In this document: positions 1 to 8,030 of the stretch, piece by piece
How positions within the stretch are numbered: the stretch's first letter is position 1
Layout of the letters: every line of letters starts with the position of its first letter
Origin: Nocardiopsis xinjiangensis YIM 90004
GTDB taxonomy: Bacteria > Actinomycetota > Actinomycetes > Streptosporangiales > Streptosporangiaceae
DNA length: 49,387 nt
Direction of reading: 5' to 3'
NCBI RefSeq assembly: GCF_000341145.1
Contig: NZ_ANBE01000032.1
Location: 29,243-78,629 of the forward strand
Notes under the pieces: model-generated
Databases searched by the model: none
Told to the model about the DNA's origin: nothing
What the model saw: only the letters and a program-made list of their open reading frames with translations
Made by a program: the position numbers and the translations under genes

Positions 1-387
1 AGCGTGGGCACCAACGACCTGGCCCAGTACACCTTCGCGGCCGACCGGCTCAGCGGGGCGTTGGCCGAGCTCAACGACCCGTGGCAGCCGGCGTTGCTGC
101 GACTGGTGGCCGAACTGGCACGCGAGGGGCGGGAACACGGCGTTCCGGTCGGCGTGTGCGGTGAGGCCGCCACCGATCCGCGCCTGGCCGGTGTGCTGGC
201 CGGGGTCGGGGTCAGCAGCCTGTCGGTGTCGGCTGCCGCACTGGCCCCGGTGGGTTCGGAACTGGCCGTCCACACGCGGGAAGCCTTCGGACGGGCCGCG
301 CGGGCGGCGCTGGCGTCCGGTTCCGCGCAGGGGGCGCGGGAGGCCGCGGCGCAGTCGCTCGCCTCGGAGGGGCACACACCCGCCTGA
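1..387 (+). CDS. ptsI: Phosphoenolpyruvate-protein phosphotransferase (PTS enzyme I), C-terminal part
   Basis: Only the last 128 codons are in the window; the gene is cut by the left edge. Enzyme I autophosphorylates from PEP and passes phosphate to HPr at the head of the sugar phosphotransferase system in the cytoplasm. The visible part starts in the conserved PEP-binding barrel motif SVGTNDLAQYTFAADR and continues through VGVCGEAATDP, the signature of the C-terminal TIM barrel, and ends with a short Ala-rich tail. The stop codon lies in the loop of a strong hairpin, so transcription probably ends here. The family assignment is secure; the phosphorylatable His domain is outside the window. 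Confidence 0.93.
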   Translation, partial: SVGTNDLAQYTFAADRLSGALAELNDPWQPALLRLVAELAREGREHGVPVGVCGEAATDPRLAGVLAGVGVSSLSVSAAALAPVGSELAVHTREAFGRAARAALASGSAQGAREAAAQSLASEGHTPA

Positions 388-430
388 ACCGGGTGTGTGC
401 CCACCCCGGGCCCGGCGGCGCGGTGGGCAC
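372..430 (+). terminator. Two overlapping hairpins at the ptsI stop codon
   Basis: A perfect 10-bp stem (372-381 with 391-400, GCACACACCC/GGGTGTGTGC) spans the ptsI stop codon. A second perfect 9-bp stem (397-405 with 422-430, GTGCCCACC/GGTGGGCAC) shares bases 397-400, so the two cannot fully form together. No T-run follows, as is common for actinomycete terminators. Confidence 0.6.
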
Positions 431-593
431 GCTCTACAGTTCAGGGGCGGTGCCCGTCGGCGCGGGGCCGGCACTCGTCCCGAGCCGCCGACGGTCCATG
501 GAACGGATCGGCCGCCCCTCCGCCATCCCCGGGAGCAGTATTGGACGCCAGGAAGCACGCCCACCCGCGCGCCGAGGACGCGGAGGCCCCGTG

Positions 594-1445
594 GTGACCG
601 CCGATCCCGGGGACTTCTCCCCCACCTGGACCTGGAGGACCGCCTCGGGCGCACAGGTGCAGGTGTGGTCGCCGCCGTCCGCGCCGCGCGCCCTGGTCCA
701 GTTCCAGCACGGCTTCGGTGAGTACGGCGAACGGTACGTACACCGGTACCACGGGCTGATCCCGCACCTGGTCGGGCTGGGTCTGGAGGTGTGGTCGATG
801 GACCTGCTCGGCCACGGGCACTCCCCCGGACGGCGGGGCGTGACCGACGTGTGCGTGTCCGTGCGTGAACACGGGGACGTGCGTGCCCGGATGTTGGAGC
901 GCGGGTTGCCGGTGCTGCTGTTCGGGCACTCCCTGGGCGGGCTCATCAGCGCCGGGTCGATGCTGCGCGCGTCCGAGGGGGTGCGCGGGGTGATGCTGAC
1001 CGCGCCCGCGCTGGTGCCCCGGGCGCCCGGGGCGGTGCGGGTGGGCGCCGACCTGGTCTCGCGGGTGGTGCCGCACGTTCCGGTCCCGGTCCGGCGGGAA
1101 CCGTCCGCCGATCCCGCACTGCGTCGGGTGGCCCTGCGTGCGGCCGAACGCGAACCCCTGCTGTACGTGGGCAAACTTCCGATGCGCACGGGTGCGACCA
1201 CGTTGGAGACGGCTTCTCGTCTGTGGCGCCGTGTGGAGCGTTGGCACGTTCCGTCCCTGGTGGTGCACGGGACGGCCGACAATTCCACGGACCCGCGGAT
1301 GAGTGTGCGCCTGGTCGAGCGCATCCCTGCCGGGGACAAGACGATGCACCTGGTCGAGGGCGGCCGGCACGAGCTCCTGTACTCCACGGGCGGGGAGCGG
1401 ATCGTGGAGCTCCTCGGGTCCTGGGCCCTCGAGCACATCGATTGA
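594..1445 (+). CDS. Alpha/beta hydrolase, monoacylglycerol-lipase-like (serine aminopeptidase S33/hydrolase_4 type)
   Basis: A 283-residue cytosolic esterase/lipase. The nucleophile elbow GHSLGG puts Ser113 in place, Asp229 lies in VHGTADNSTDP and His259 in GGRHELL, giving a complete catalytic triad. The oxyanion/HG region is FQHGFGEYGERY, typical of the monoglyceride lipase branch that hydrolyses short lipid esters. The GTG at 594 is preferred because GGAGG at 582-586 is 7 nt upstream; the GTG at 591 is too close. The longer frame back to 393 has no such site. It stands alone between the ptsI hairpins and a terminator facing the TetR gene. The true substrate cannot be read from sequence. Confidence 0.85.
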   Translation: MTADPGDFSPTWTWRTASGAQVQVWSPPSAPRALVQFQHGFGEYGERYVHRYHGLIPHLVGLGLEVWSMDLLGHGHSPGRRGVTDVCVSVREHGDVRARMLERGLPVLLFGHSLGGLISAGSMLRASEGVRGVMLTAPALVPRAPGAVRVGADLVSRVVPHVPVPVRREPSADPALRRVALRAAEREPLLYVGKLPMRTGATTLETASRLWRRVERWHVPSLVVHGTADNSTDPRMSVRLVERIPAGDKTMHLVEGGRHELLYSTGGERIVELLGSWALEHID

Positions 1446-1450
1446 CCCTG

Positions 1451-1473
1451 CCGCACCGGGCGGGACGGTGCGG
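1451..1473. terminator. Hairpin between convergent hydrolase and TetR genes
   Basis: Perfect 8-bp inverted repeat CCGCACCG (1451-1458) and CGGTGCGG (1466-1473) with a 7-nt loop, immediately after the hydrolase stop and before the TetR stop; probably serves both strands. Confidence 0.6.
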
Positions 1474-1499
1474 GTATCACCTGCCGCCCGTTCCGGGCC

Positions 1500-2102
1500 T
1501 CAGGCGGTGTGGCCGACGGCGCCGGCGAAGTGTCGGAACACGGCCGCGCTGAGTTCCTCCGGCGTGCCCTCGCACCCACGGCGCAGCCAGTCGGTGATGA
1601 CCCCCATCAGTGCGCCGGACAGCAGGGCCGCGGCGGGGTCGTGCGGGACCTCGTCCGGGTCGTCGGCGTGGGTGGTCGCGGCGGTTCCCACCCGGTTGAC
1701 GTGCACGGCGACGTTGATGCGCCGCAGCAGGTGATCGAGGACCCGTGCGCTGCCCTCGGGCCCGAGCAGGGCGCGGTAGAGGTCGGAGTGTTCGCCGATG
1801 TGTGCGAACACCGCGGTGAGTTCCTCGCGTCCGCGTCCCGGGTCGGCTTCCCCGCCGAGGTGGAAGACCGGGGTGGCGTCGACGAGCTCGTCGAACATCT
1901 GCGTGCACGCGGAGGCGGCCACGTCGTGCACGTCCGTGTAGTGCTCGTAGAACGTCGTGCGGTGCACACGTGCGCGGCGGGCCACGTCGGAGACGGAGAG
2001 GCGGGACAGGTCGCGTTCGGCCACGAGTTCGAGCAGAGCGCGCTCCATGGCGCCGCGGGAACGTCGTTTGCGCGGATCCGGGTGCGGGCTGGGTCGTGAC
2101 AC
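1500..2102 (-). CDS. TetR-family transcriptional regulator
   Basis: A 200-residue DNA-binding repressor-like protein. The N-terminal helix-turn-helix (roughly residues 18-62) contains VSDVARRARVHRTTFYEHY, the TetR signature; the rest is a helical ligand/dimer domain with no recognisable ligand. The GTG start looks leaderless: a TAGCCT box sits 6 nt upstream and there is no Shine-Dalgarno sequence. It is divergent from an SDR oxidoreductase gene about 100 nt away, the usual arrangement for a TetR protein that controls both itself and its neighbour. The effector is unknown; the neighbouring SDR substrate is the natural guess. Confidence 0.88.
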   Translation of the reverse strand: MSRPSPHPDPRKRRSRGAMERALLELVAERDLSRLSVSDVARRARVHRTTFYEHYTDVHDVAASACTQMFDELVDATPVFHLGGEADPGRGREELTAVFAHIGEHSDLYRALLGPEGSARVLDHLLRRINVAVHVNRVGTAATTHADDPDEVPHDPAAALLSGALMGVITDWLRRGCEGTPEELSAAVFRHFAGAVGHTA

Positions 2103-2108
2103 ACGACC

Positions 2109-2114
2109 AGGCTA
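2109..2114 (-). promoter_or_regulatory. Putative -10 box of a leaderless TetR transcript
   Basis: TAGCCT on the minus strand ends 6 nt before the GTG start codon at 2102, matching the TANNNT-N(6-7)-start pattern of actinobacterial leaderless mRNAs. No clear -35 is seen. Confidence 0.5.
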
Positions 2115-2169
2115 AGGCAGCCCCGACCTCTCACCTCCGTTGCATCCCACCCCTAAACTACACATGTCG

Positions 2170-2175
2170 GATAAT
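2170..2175 (+). promoter_or_regulatory. Putative -10 box for the SDR gene
   Basis: GATAAT, one mismatch from TATAAT, lies 26 nt before the SDR ATG in the intergenic region shared with the TetR gene. The flanking bases (ATGC...GCAT, 2173-2188) form a weak imperfect palindrome that could be an operator, but this is tentative. Confidence 0.4.
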
Positions 2176-2201
2176 GCGTCGAAATGCATCAGAGGCACTC
2201 C

Positions 2202-3029
2202 ATGAGGACGAACGACATCGCCGTGGTCATCGGGGTCGGCGGTATGGGCCGGGCCATCGCGCAGCGCGTCGGCGGAGACGCCCGCCTGCTGCTGGCCGAC
2301 CACTCCCCGGAGGCGCTGGAGACCTCCGCCGACCAGCTCCGCGGGGAGGGATACGAGGTCACGACCCGGCCCGTGGACGTGGCCTCGCGTGCGTCGGTGG
2401 CGGAGCTGGCCGGGGCGGCCGCGGAGCTCGGCCAGGTCCGCCGGGTGGCACACACCGCCGGGCTGTCCCCGGTCCAGGCGTCGGCCGAGCGGATCCTGGC
2501 CGTGGACCTGCTCGGGGTCGCCCTGGTCCTGGAGGAGTTCGGCCGCGTCATGGCCCCGGGCGGGGCCGGGGTGATCATCTCCAGCATGGCCGGGCACCGG
2601 GTCCCGGCGCTGCCGGAGGAGGCCGCGTCCGCGTTGGCCAACGCCCCGGCCGAGGAACTCCTGTCGCTGCCCCTGATCACCGACCGTGCCGCCACCGATC
2701 CGGGTGCGGCCTACTCGATCGCCAAGCGCGCCAACCACCTGCGGGTCCAGGCCGCCGACACCGCATGGGGCGAGCGGGGTGCCAGGGTCAACAGCATCAG
2801 TCCCGGCGTCATCGCCACCCCCATGGGCCGCGGTGAGCTCGACAGCGAGCACGGCGCGTCGATGCGGGCGATGGTCGATGCGTCCAACGCCGGACGCCTG
2901 GGCACACCCACCGACATCGCGGCGGCCGCCGAGTACCTGCTCGGCCCCTCCTCGAGTTTCGTGTCCGGAACGGATCTGTTGGTCGACGGGGGTGTGACCG
3001 CTGCGGTCACCAGCGGCCGCCTGGGCTGA
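2202..3029 (+). CDS. SDR-family NAD(P)-dependent oxidoreductase
   Basis: A 275-residue short-chain dehydrogenase. The Rossmann motif is GVGGMG (residues 11-16, a GxGGMG variant of the usual TGxxxGxG), catalytic Ser127/Ser128 in ISSMAG, and the active-site YSIAK has Tyr171 and Lys175; SGTDLLVDGG near the C terminus is the classical SDR tail. ATG 2202 is chosen over the in-frame ATG 2184 because AGAGG at 2190-2194 sits 7 nt before it. It is divergent from, and likely regulated by, the TetR gene. A badly degraded relative of the same subfamily lies at 6208-6659. Substrate unknown. Confidence 0.9.
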   Translation: MRTNDIAVVIGVGGMGRAIAQRVGGDARLLLADHSPEALETSADQLRGEGYEVTTRPVDVASRASVAELAGAAAELGQVRRVAHTAGLSPVQASAERILAVDLLGVALVLEEFGRVMAPGGAGVIISSMAGHRVPALPEEAASALANAPAEELLSLPLITDRAATDPGAAYSIAKRANHLRVQAADTAWGERGARVNSISPGVIATPMGRGELDSEHGASMRAMVDASNAGRLGTPTDIAAAAEYLLGPSSSFVSGTDLLVDGGVTAAVTSGRLG

Positions 3030-3033
3030 CCGT

Positions 3034-3083
3034 TCCCCGGGGCCTGCCCCCGGGGCCCGCTCCTTCCCCGGACTTCGGGGGAC
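3034..3083 (+). terminator. GC-rich hairpins after the SDR gene
   Basis: Two successive CCCC/GGGG hairpins, 3035-3055 (CCCCGGGG repeated around a CCTG/C loop) and 3064-3081 (TCCCC...GGGGGA), follow the SDR stop with no T-run. Their position fits termination before the monooxygenase gene. Confidence 0.4.
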
Positions 3084-3193
3084 CCCGGGCAACATGGGAC
3101 CGGAGCCCACCTGTACGGTGCCGAAGCCCGAGCGGTACCGTGATGCCGCTCCCCGCGCCGAGAGCCCTCCCCCGAGGCCGAAAGGACACCTTC

Positions 3194-4795
3194 ATGTCCC
3201 CCACCCCCCGCATCGACGCCGTCGTCATCGGCGCCGGCTTCGCCGGCATGTACACCCTCCACCGGCTGCGGGACCGCGTCGGCCTCCACGTCCGGGTCCT
3301 GGAGGCCGGCCACGGGGTGGGCGGCACCTGGTACTGGAACCGTTACCCGGGCGCACGCTGCGACACCGAATCGCTGTACTACTCCTACTCCTTCGACGAA
3401 GGCCTGCAAGCGGAGTGGACCTGGAGCGAGCGTTACGCCGGCCAGCCGGAGATCCTCGCCTACGCCGAACACGTCGCCGAGCGTTTCGACCTGCACCGCG
3501 ACATCACCTACGGCACCCGGGTGGAGAGCGCGGCCTTCGACGATTCCACCGGGAGCTGGCAGGTCCGCACCGACGGCGGGGAACGGATCGAGGCCCGTTA
3601 TCTGGTGACGGCCGTGGGCTGCCTGTCCGTTCCCCAGACCCCGGACCTGCCCGGTGCGGAGAACTTCGCCGGACGGATCCTGCACACTTCGCGCTGGCCC
3701 GAGGAAGGTGTGGACCTGGGCGGAAAGCGGGTCGTGGTCGTGGGTACCGGCTCCACGGGCATCCAGATCACGCCCGAGGTGGCGCAGCAGGCCGCCCACA
3801 CGACGGTGTTGCAGCGCACCGCCAACTTCGCGGTCCCGGCTCGCAACCGCCCCTACGCCGAGGGGGAGTTCGACGAACTGCGCGCCGAGTACCCCCGGTA
3901 CCGGAAGGAGGCCCTGGCCTCGGCCGGCGGGTTCCCCCTCCCTGCCGCCCCGGAGAGCGCGGAGGGCTTGGACGAGCAGCAACGCCGGGCCGAGATGGAC
4001 CAGCGGTGGCGTGACGGCGGCCTGGTGTTCCTCGGTTCGTTCGCGGACGCCCTGTTCAACCGCACCAGCAACGACGCCATGTCCGAGTACGTGCGTGAAC
4101 GCATCCGCGAGACCGTCGGGGACCCCGCCACGGCCGAGCTGCTGTGCCCCGACGACCACCCCATCGGCAGCAAGCGCATCTGTGTGGAGTCCGGCTACCA
4201 CGCCGCGTTCAACCGCGACGACGTCAGCCTGGTGTCATTGCGCGAGCACCCCGTGGAAGGGTTCACTCCGGCCGGGATCGTGGCCGGCGGCACCGAGCAC
4301 CCGGCCGACGTGGTCGTCATGGCCACCGGGTTCGACGCGATGACCGGCCCCTACCTGCGTATGGACCTGAGGGGACGCGGCGGCGTGCGTCTGGCCGACC
4401 GTTGGGCGCAGGGCCCGCGCACCTACCTGGGGGTGGCCACGGCCGAGTTCCCGAACCTGTTCATGCTCACCGGACCGGGCAGCCCCTCGGTGCTGGGAAA
4501 CGTGATGGTCTCCATCGAGCAGCACGTGGAGTGGGTCTGCGACTACATCGCCCACCTGGATGCCGAAGGTGTGGGCACGACCGAACCCGAGGCGTCCGCG
4601 GAGCAGGAGTGGACCGACCACGTGGCCGAGATCGCCTCCTTCACCTTCTATCCGGAAGGCGGCTCCTGGTACATGGGCGACAACACCCCCGGCAAACCCC
4701 GGACGTTCATGCCCTACGCGGCGGGGATGGACGTGTACCGGCAGCGGTGCACCGAGATCGCCGAGCAGGGTTACCCGGGTTTCGCACACGCGTGA
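3194..4795 (+). CDS. Baeyer-Villiger monooxygenase (cyclohexanone-monooxygenase type flavoprotein)
   Basis: A 533-residue class B flavin monooxygenase that would use FAD, NADPH and O2 to insert oxygen next to a ketone carbonyl. Two dinucleotide motifs are present, GAGFAG (residues 13-18, FAD) and GTGSTG (184-189, NADPH), and between them the diagnostic BVMO fingerprint FxGxxxHxxxWP reads FAGRILHTSRWP (158-169). Also typical are GGTWYWNRYPGARCD and a C-terminal GPGSPSVLGN. Length is normal for the cyclohexanone/phenylacetone monooxygenase group. The ATG at 3194 follows AAAGGA by 8 nt; upstream in-frame starts lack a site. It may act with the upstream SDR (alcohol to ketone to ester), but they are not tightly coupled. 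Confidence 0.93.
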   Translation: MSPTPRIDAVVIGAGFAGMYTLHRLRDRVGLHVRVLEAGHGVGGTWYWNRYPGARCDTESLYYSYSFDEGLQAEWTWSERYAGQPEILAYAEHVAERFDLHRDITYGTRVESAAFDDSTGSWQVRTDGGERIEARYLVTAVGCLSVPQTPDLPGAENFAGRILHTSRWPEEGVDLGGKRVVVVGTGSTGIQITPEVAQQAAHTTVLQRTANFAVPARNRPYAEGEFDELRAEYPRYRKEALASAGGFPLPAAPESAEGLDEQQRRAEMDQRWRDGGLVFLGSFADALFNRTSNDAMSEYVRERIRETVGDPATAELLCPDDHPIGSKRICVESGYHAAFNRDDVSLVSLREHPVEGFTPAGIVAGGTEHPADVVVMATGFDAMTGPYLRMDLRGRGGVRLADRWAQGPRTYLGVATAEFPNLFMLTGPGSPSVLGNVMVSIEQHVEWVCDYIAHLDAEGVGTTEPEASAEQEWTDHVAEIASFTFYPEGGSWYMGDNTPGKPRTFMPYAAGMDVYRQRCTEIAEQGYPGFAHA

Positions 4796-4817
4796 GGCCC
4801 GCCGGCCCGTGACACAG

Positions 4818-4849
4818 GAGGCGCCGCCCGCGACCGCGGGCGGCGCCTC
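4818..4849. terminator. Bidirectional hairpin terminator
   Basis: A perfect 15-bp inverted repeat (4818-4832 and 4835-4849, arms beginning GAGGCGCCGCC) with a 2-nt centre, between the convergent monooxygenase and membrane-protein genes. Confidence 0.8.
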
Positions 4850-4885
4850 GCCGTTCCTGCCGGGCCGCTCGGGGGTCGGCCCGGT

Positions 4886-5134
4886 TCACCGCCGGGAGTA
4901 GGCACCGTCGATGAGCAGCACGCCGGCTGCCGCGATCAGGACCTGCACCGCGAGCACGAAGATCCACATCGAGGTGAACAGGCCCGCGATCGCGCTGCCG
5001 ACGAAGGCCGCCACGATGCCGATCACGATCGTCAGCCAGATCGGCAGGTGCTGCTTGCCCGGGACGGCCAAGCGGCCCAGGGCACCGATGATCAGACCCA
5101 CGACGAGTGCGCTGATTATGCCGCTGATGCTCAT
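4886..5134 (-). CDS. GlsB/YeaQ/YmgE-family small membrane protein
   Basis: An 82-residue protein with three hydrophobic segments (about residues 4-22, 31-52 and 56-76) and glycine-rich membrane helices, matching the transglycosylase-associated/GlsB-YeaQ-YmgE stress membrane family. Members sit in the cytoplasmic membrane; their molecular role is not established. Start at 5134: GGAGGAG lies about 9 nt upstream on the minus strand. The frame continues upstream, but that part is not membrane-like and lacks a ribosome site. Monocistronic, ending at the shared hairpin. Confidence 0.85.
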   Translation of the reverse strand: MSISGIISALVVGLIIGALGRLAVPGKQHLPIWLTIVIGIVAAFVGSAIAGLFTSMWIFVLAVQVLIAAAGVLLIDGAYSRR

Positions 5135-5197
5135 TGTGGAAGATCTCCTCCGTTCATGGTTTCTTGTGTCCCGGCCCTCCCCGTAGAGCGTCCACTC

Positions 5198-5335
5198 ATG
5201 CGTGACGTGTCCGACACCACAGGAATTCGCCGCCCCGGCGGGCCCACCGGGGCGGGTGTGACGGGCGGGTGGACCTTCACCATGGCCGAGGCCGACGGAC
5301 GTGTGGTCCCGGATGTGCTGCTCTCCCCCGAGTAG
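5198..5335 (+). CDS. Possible small protein, 45 aa, unknown
   Basis: A short reading frame begins MRDVSDTTGIRR and ends VVPDVLLSPE. Third codon positions are mostly G or C, like real genes here, and it fills the gap between the divergent membrane protein and the sirtuin. No domain is recognised and the ribosome site (AGAG) is weak, so it could be chance. It ends about 28 nt before the putative leaderless promoter of the sirtuin. Confidence 0.3.
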   Translation: MRDVSDTTGIRRPGGPTGAGVTGGWTFTMAEADGRVVPDVLLSPE

Positions 5336-5362
5336 GTCACCGCACGCGGTCGGCGCGGCACG

Positions 5363-5368
5363 TACCCT
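5363..5368 (+). promoter_or_regulatory. Putative -10 box of a leaderless sirtuin transcript
   Basis: TACCCT ends 6 nt before the GTG start at 5375, fitting the actinobacterial TANNNT leaderless pattern; no usable Shine-Dalgarno spacing exists. Confidence 0.5.
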
Positions 5369-5374
5369 CGAAGG

Positions 5375-6277
5375 GTGTCCGAAACGCTCGACGCCGACGA
5401 CCCGACGGCCACCGCCGAGCGCGTGCGCGCGATCCTCGGCGACGGTCCCGTGCTCGCCCTGACCGGTGCGGGGGTGTCCACCGACTCCGGGATCCCGGAC
5501 TACCGCGGCCCGGGCTCGCCGCCGCGCAACCCGATGACCTACCAGCAGTTCGTGGGCGATGCCGCCTTCCGCCGCCACTACTGGGCCCGCAACCATGTGG
5601 GTTGGCGGCACATGGAACGCACCGGGTGCAACGACGGGCACCGTGCGCTGGCGGACCTCGAGGCGGCCGGGTTCCTCTCGGCCGTGGTGACCCAGAACGT
5701 CGACACCCTGCACGAGGTCGCGGGCAGCCGCCGCGTCATCGACCTGCACGGGCGCTACGACCGGGTGATCTGCCTCGGGTGCCGTGAGGTCACCGCGCGC
5801 AGCAGCCTCGACGAACGGTTGGCGGAACTGAACCCGGACTTCTCGGTGACGGTGGAAGACATCGAGCTCGCCCCGGACGCCGACGCGGTGCTCTCCTCCA
5901 CCGAGGGTTTCCGGGTCGCCGACTGCGGCGGATGCGGGGGCATGCTCAAACCCGACATCGTCTACTTCGGGGAGAACGTGCCCAAACCGCGGGTCGAGGA
6001 GGCCTACACCCTGGTGGATGAAGCGGCGGGGCTCCTGGTCGCGGGCTCGTCGCTGACGGTCTTCTCCGGACGCCGTTTCGTCAAGCGGGCCGCCCAGCAG
6101 GGCAAACCCGTGGTGATCCTGAACCGGGGCGCGACCAGGTGCGACGACCTGGCCGCGCTCACCGTCGACGCGGGATGCTCGCAGGTGCTGCGCGCCCTTG
6201 CCGGCCCCTACGCCGGCCCCGCCTGGATGGAGGCGACCACACCTTTGTCGACGAGGACGTCGGTGCCCGAGACGTAA
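5375..6277 (+). CDS. NAD-dependent protein deacylase, Sir2 family
   Basis: A 300-residue sirtuin removing acyl groups from lysines while consuming NAD. Visible are the NAD loop ALTGAGVSTDSGIPDYRG, the QNVDTLHE motif, catalytic His125 in DLHGRY, and a complete zinc knuckle C133-x2-C136 and C184-x2-C187. PDIVYFGE and AGSSLTVF are standard Rossmann elements. The DSGIPDYRG and NVDTLH forms resemble the class II (SIRT4-like) branch. The gene appears leaderless from GTG 5375. Its last 70 nt overlap an antisense SDR pseudogene, so the final 20 or so residues may be a non-native extension. A lysine-acetyltransferase-like fusion also occurs in this window at 31322-34063. Confidence 0.92.
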   Translation: MSETLDADDPTATAERVRAILGDGPVLALTGAGVSTDSGIPDYRGPGSPPRNPMTYQQFVGDAAFRRHYWARNHVGWRHMERTGCNDGHRALADLEAAGFLSAVVTQNVDTLHEVAGSRRVIDLHGRYDRVICLGCREVTARSSLDERLAELNPDFSVTVEDIELAPDADAVLSSTEGFRVADCGGCGGMLKPDIVYFGENVPKPRVEEAYTLVDEAAGLLVAGSSLTVFSGRRFVKRAAQQGKPVVILNRGATRCDDLAALTVDAGCSQVLRALAGPYAGPAWMEATTPLSTRTSVPET

Positions 6278-6659
6278 CCGGCGTCGGGTCCGAGCAGGTA
6301 GGCCACGACGGCGGCGACGTCGTGGTGGTGCCCAGGCGCGGCACGGCGGCCCCGTCGACCATGGCGCGCGCCGGCCCCCTCGGGGCCTCGAGTTCGGGCC
6401 GGCTCGTGCGGGTGGAGACGGCCCCGGGGCTGACGGAGTTGAGGCGGGACCCGCGCGCTCCCCGTTTCAGGGCCTCGGCCTGCACCCGGAGCTGGTTGCC
6501 GCGCTCGGCGTACCCGTAGGCGGCGTTCCCTGCGGAGAACCGGTCGGTGGCGGCGGAGGGCAGGTCGGCCAGGAGTACGTGGGAGCCGGAACCGATCCGC
6601 CGGACCGTGGCCATCCCCATGTCGCCCGCACCGATGACGACCATGACGTCGCGTTTCAT
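6208..6659 (-). pseudogene. Decayed SDR-family oxidoreductase gene
   Basis: Starts normally with MKRDVMVVIGAG and the Rossmann GAGDMG, like the intact SDR at 2202-3029. After LLADLPSAATDRF it jumps straight to the active-site region (AYGYAERGNQLRVQ), missing roughly 130-140 residues, and has Tyr-x3-Arg instead of Tyr-x3-Lys. Further on, at about 6323-6329, one base is missing: the frame becomes nonsense, but the +1 frame resumes a perfect SDR tail (DDVAAVVAYLLGPDAGYVSG, then TDVLVDKG) ending at TAG 6208. It therefore carries an internal deletion, a frameshift and an altered catalytic residue. Its tail overlaps the sirtuin gene on the opposite strand. Confidence 0.82.
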
Positions 6660-6848
6660 GCCGTTCTCCGCCCCATGTCCAGTTCCCCGTTGCATCCGAT
6701 CCCAGACCTCACCATGGGTGATCGCACGGGCACGGAACGCCCCGAGGCCGCCGGCCTCTGTGCCCTCCGAACACCGCCGGTCGAAGACGGCGGGCCCCGC
6801 GAGCGCTCCGTCCGAGCGGCGGCATCCGGCCCGGCGCGCGTGCCCGGG

Positions 6849-8030
6849 CTACCCGTTCGACCCCACAGTGTCCCGGGACAGGTCGACCGGCTGCCCGGCC
6901 TCCAGCCCTACTGCGGCGACGTGGTCTGCGACCCTCTGCTTGGCCTGCTCCATCTGCGACGTGGAGATCTCGAAGGTGGCACTGGCGAAGTAACCGTCCT
7001 TGGCGTGGGCGGGGTTCGGATGCGGGTTGCGGTAGAGCTGCTGGGCCAGGTCCCGCAGTTCGAGCATGATGGGCACAGCCATGGCCATCGTCTGCGGAGC
7101 ACCCCGGAAGGCTGTTTCGAGGCAGCTGAGCAGGGTCGCATAGGTCTCGTTGAACGCGACGGCCTTCCTGTGCACGGCGCGTCCGTGCTGGTACTTCCCG
7201 TACTCCGCGACCGTGGAATCTCCCTTGATCGGGTAGGTGTCCTCCCAAGTGACGTCGAGCATCGGTCCGCTCGGCGGCCGTTGGGGCGCGTCGTTGGGGC
7301 TGTAGCAACGGCCCTCGGCGATCTCGTTGAACCGGAAGTAGTGGGCGAGCTGGCGCTCTTCGCCGAAGAGCTGGTCGTCGCTGTCCCAGATCGAATCGTG
7401 CACGCCCTCGCCCTGTTCGCTGATCATCTCCAGCGCGGTCAGAGCGGTGTCCAGTCCGGTGACGTGGAAGACCTCGCCTCCGGAGTTGTAGAAGTCCCCG
7501 GGTCCCACCTGCTTGCCCCGGGATCCGGTGAACACCTCGTGCTCGCCCTGCTCCTCGACCAGGGCTCTGATCCCCTGCCCGACGGTGTCGTAGAACTGGC
7601 CGATGGAGGTCCAGCCGGCCCCGTCCTTCTCGTCGGTGTGGAACGCCCGGGGCTTCTCGATGGCCAGGAAGGTGTTCAGCGCCTCCCGGGAGAAGTGGCG
7701 CAGGCCGATGGGGGCGAGAGCGGTGCTGCTCATCGGCAGCTGGGCCGGATACTTCCCGATGAACTCCGGGTGCGCCACCTCGGGTTCTCCACCGACCGCG
7801 TTGAGCAGGTTGGCGGCCATGGTCATGTGCAGCATCTCCTCCAGGAGCACGCTGCGAATGGTGTAGTAGGCCGTGCTGTTGGTGCCGGGGCGGATCGTGT
7901 ACATCCCCGTCATGTAGACCGGGATGGTCAAGTGCTCCACCTCCAGCGCCGCTTGCAGGTACGTGCGAAGCTCCTGGATCGTCCGCGGAACCTTGAAACC
8001 CGCGTCGTGCACTTCGTTCGCGTTGATCAC
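6849..8030 (-). CDS. Ferritin-like (VioB/iminophenyl-pyruvate dimer synthase-type) domain protein
   Basis: A 393-residue protein whose N-terminal part (about residues 10-240) matches the ferritin-like domain found in VioB and RebD-type proteins: EVEHLTIPVYMTGMY carries the first-helix Glu and His, and LLEEMLHMTMAANLLNAVGG the ExxH of the next helix. The C-terminal part (FEISTSQMEQAKQRVADHV) is helical. In violacein and rebeccamycin pathways such domains couple imine dimers; in many bacteria they are uncharacterised. The GTG at 8030 overlaps the preceding GMC stop by 4 nt (GTGA), with GAGGAGAAGG just upstream, so the two are translationally coupled. It is the last gene of a three-gene operon. 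Role in that complex is unknown. Confidence 0.8.
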   Translation of the reverse strand: MINANEVHDAGFKVPRTIQELRTYLQAALEVEHLTIPVYMTGMYTIRPGTNSTAYYTIRSVLLEEMLHMTMAANLLNAVGGEPEVAHPEFIGKYPAQLPMSSTALAPIGLRHFSREALNTFLAIEKPRAFHTDEKDGAGWTSIGQFYDTVGQGIRALVEEQGEHEVFTGSRGKQVGPGDFYNSGGEVFHVTGLDTALTALEMISEQGEGVHDSIWDSDDQLFGEERQLAHYFRFNEIAEGRCYSPNDAPQRPPSGPMLDVTWEDTYPIKGDSTVAEYGKYQHGRAVHRKAVAFNETYATLLSCLETAFRGAPQTMAMAVPIMLELRDLAQQLYRNPHPNPAHAKDGYFASATFEISTSQMEQAKQRVADHVAAVGLEAGQPVDLSRDTVGSNG

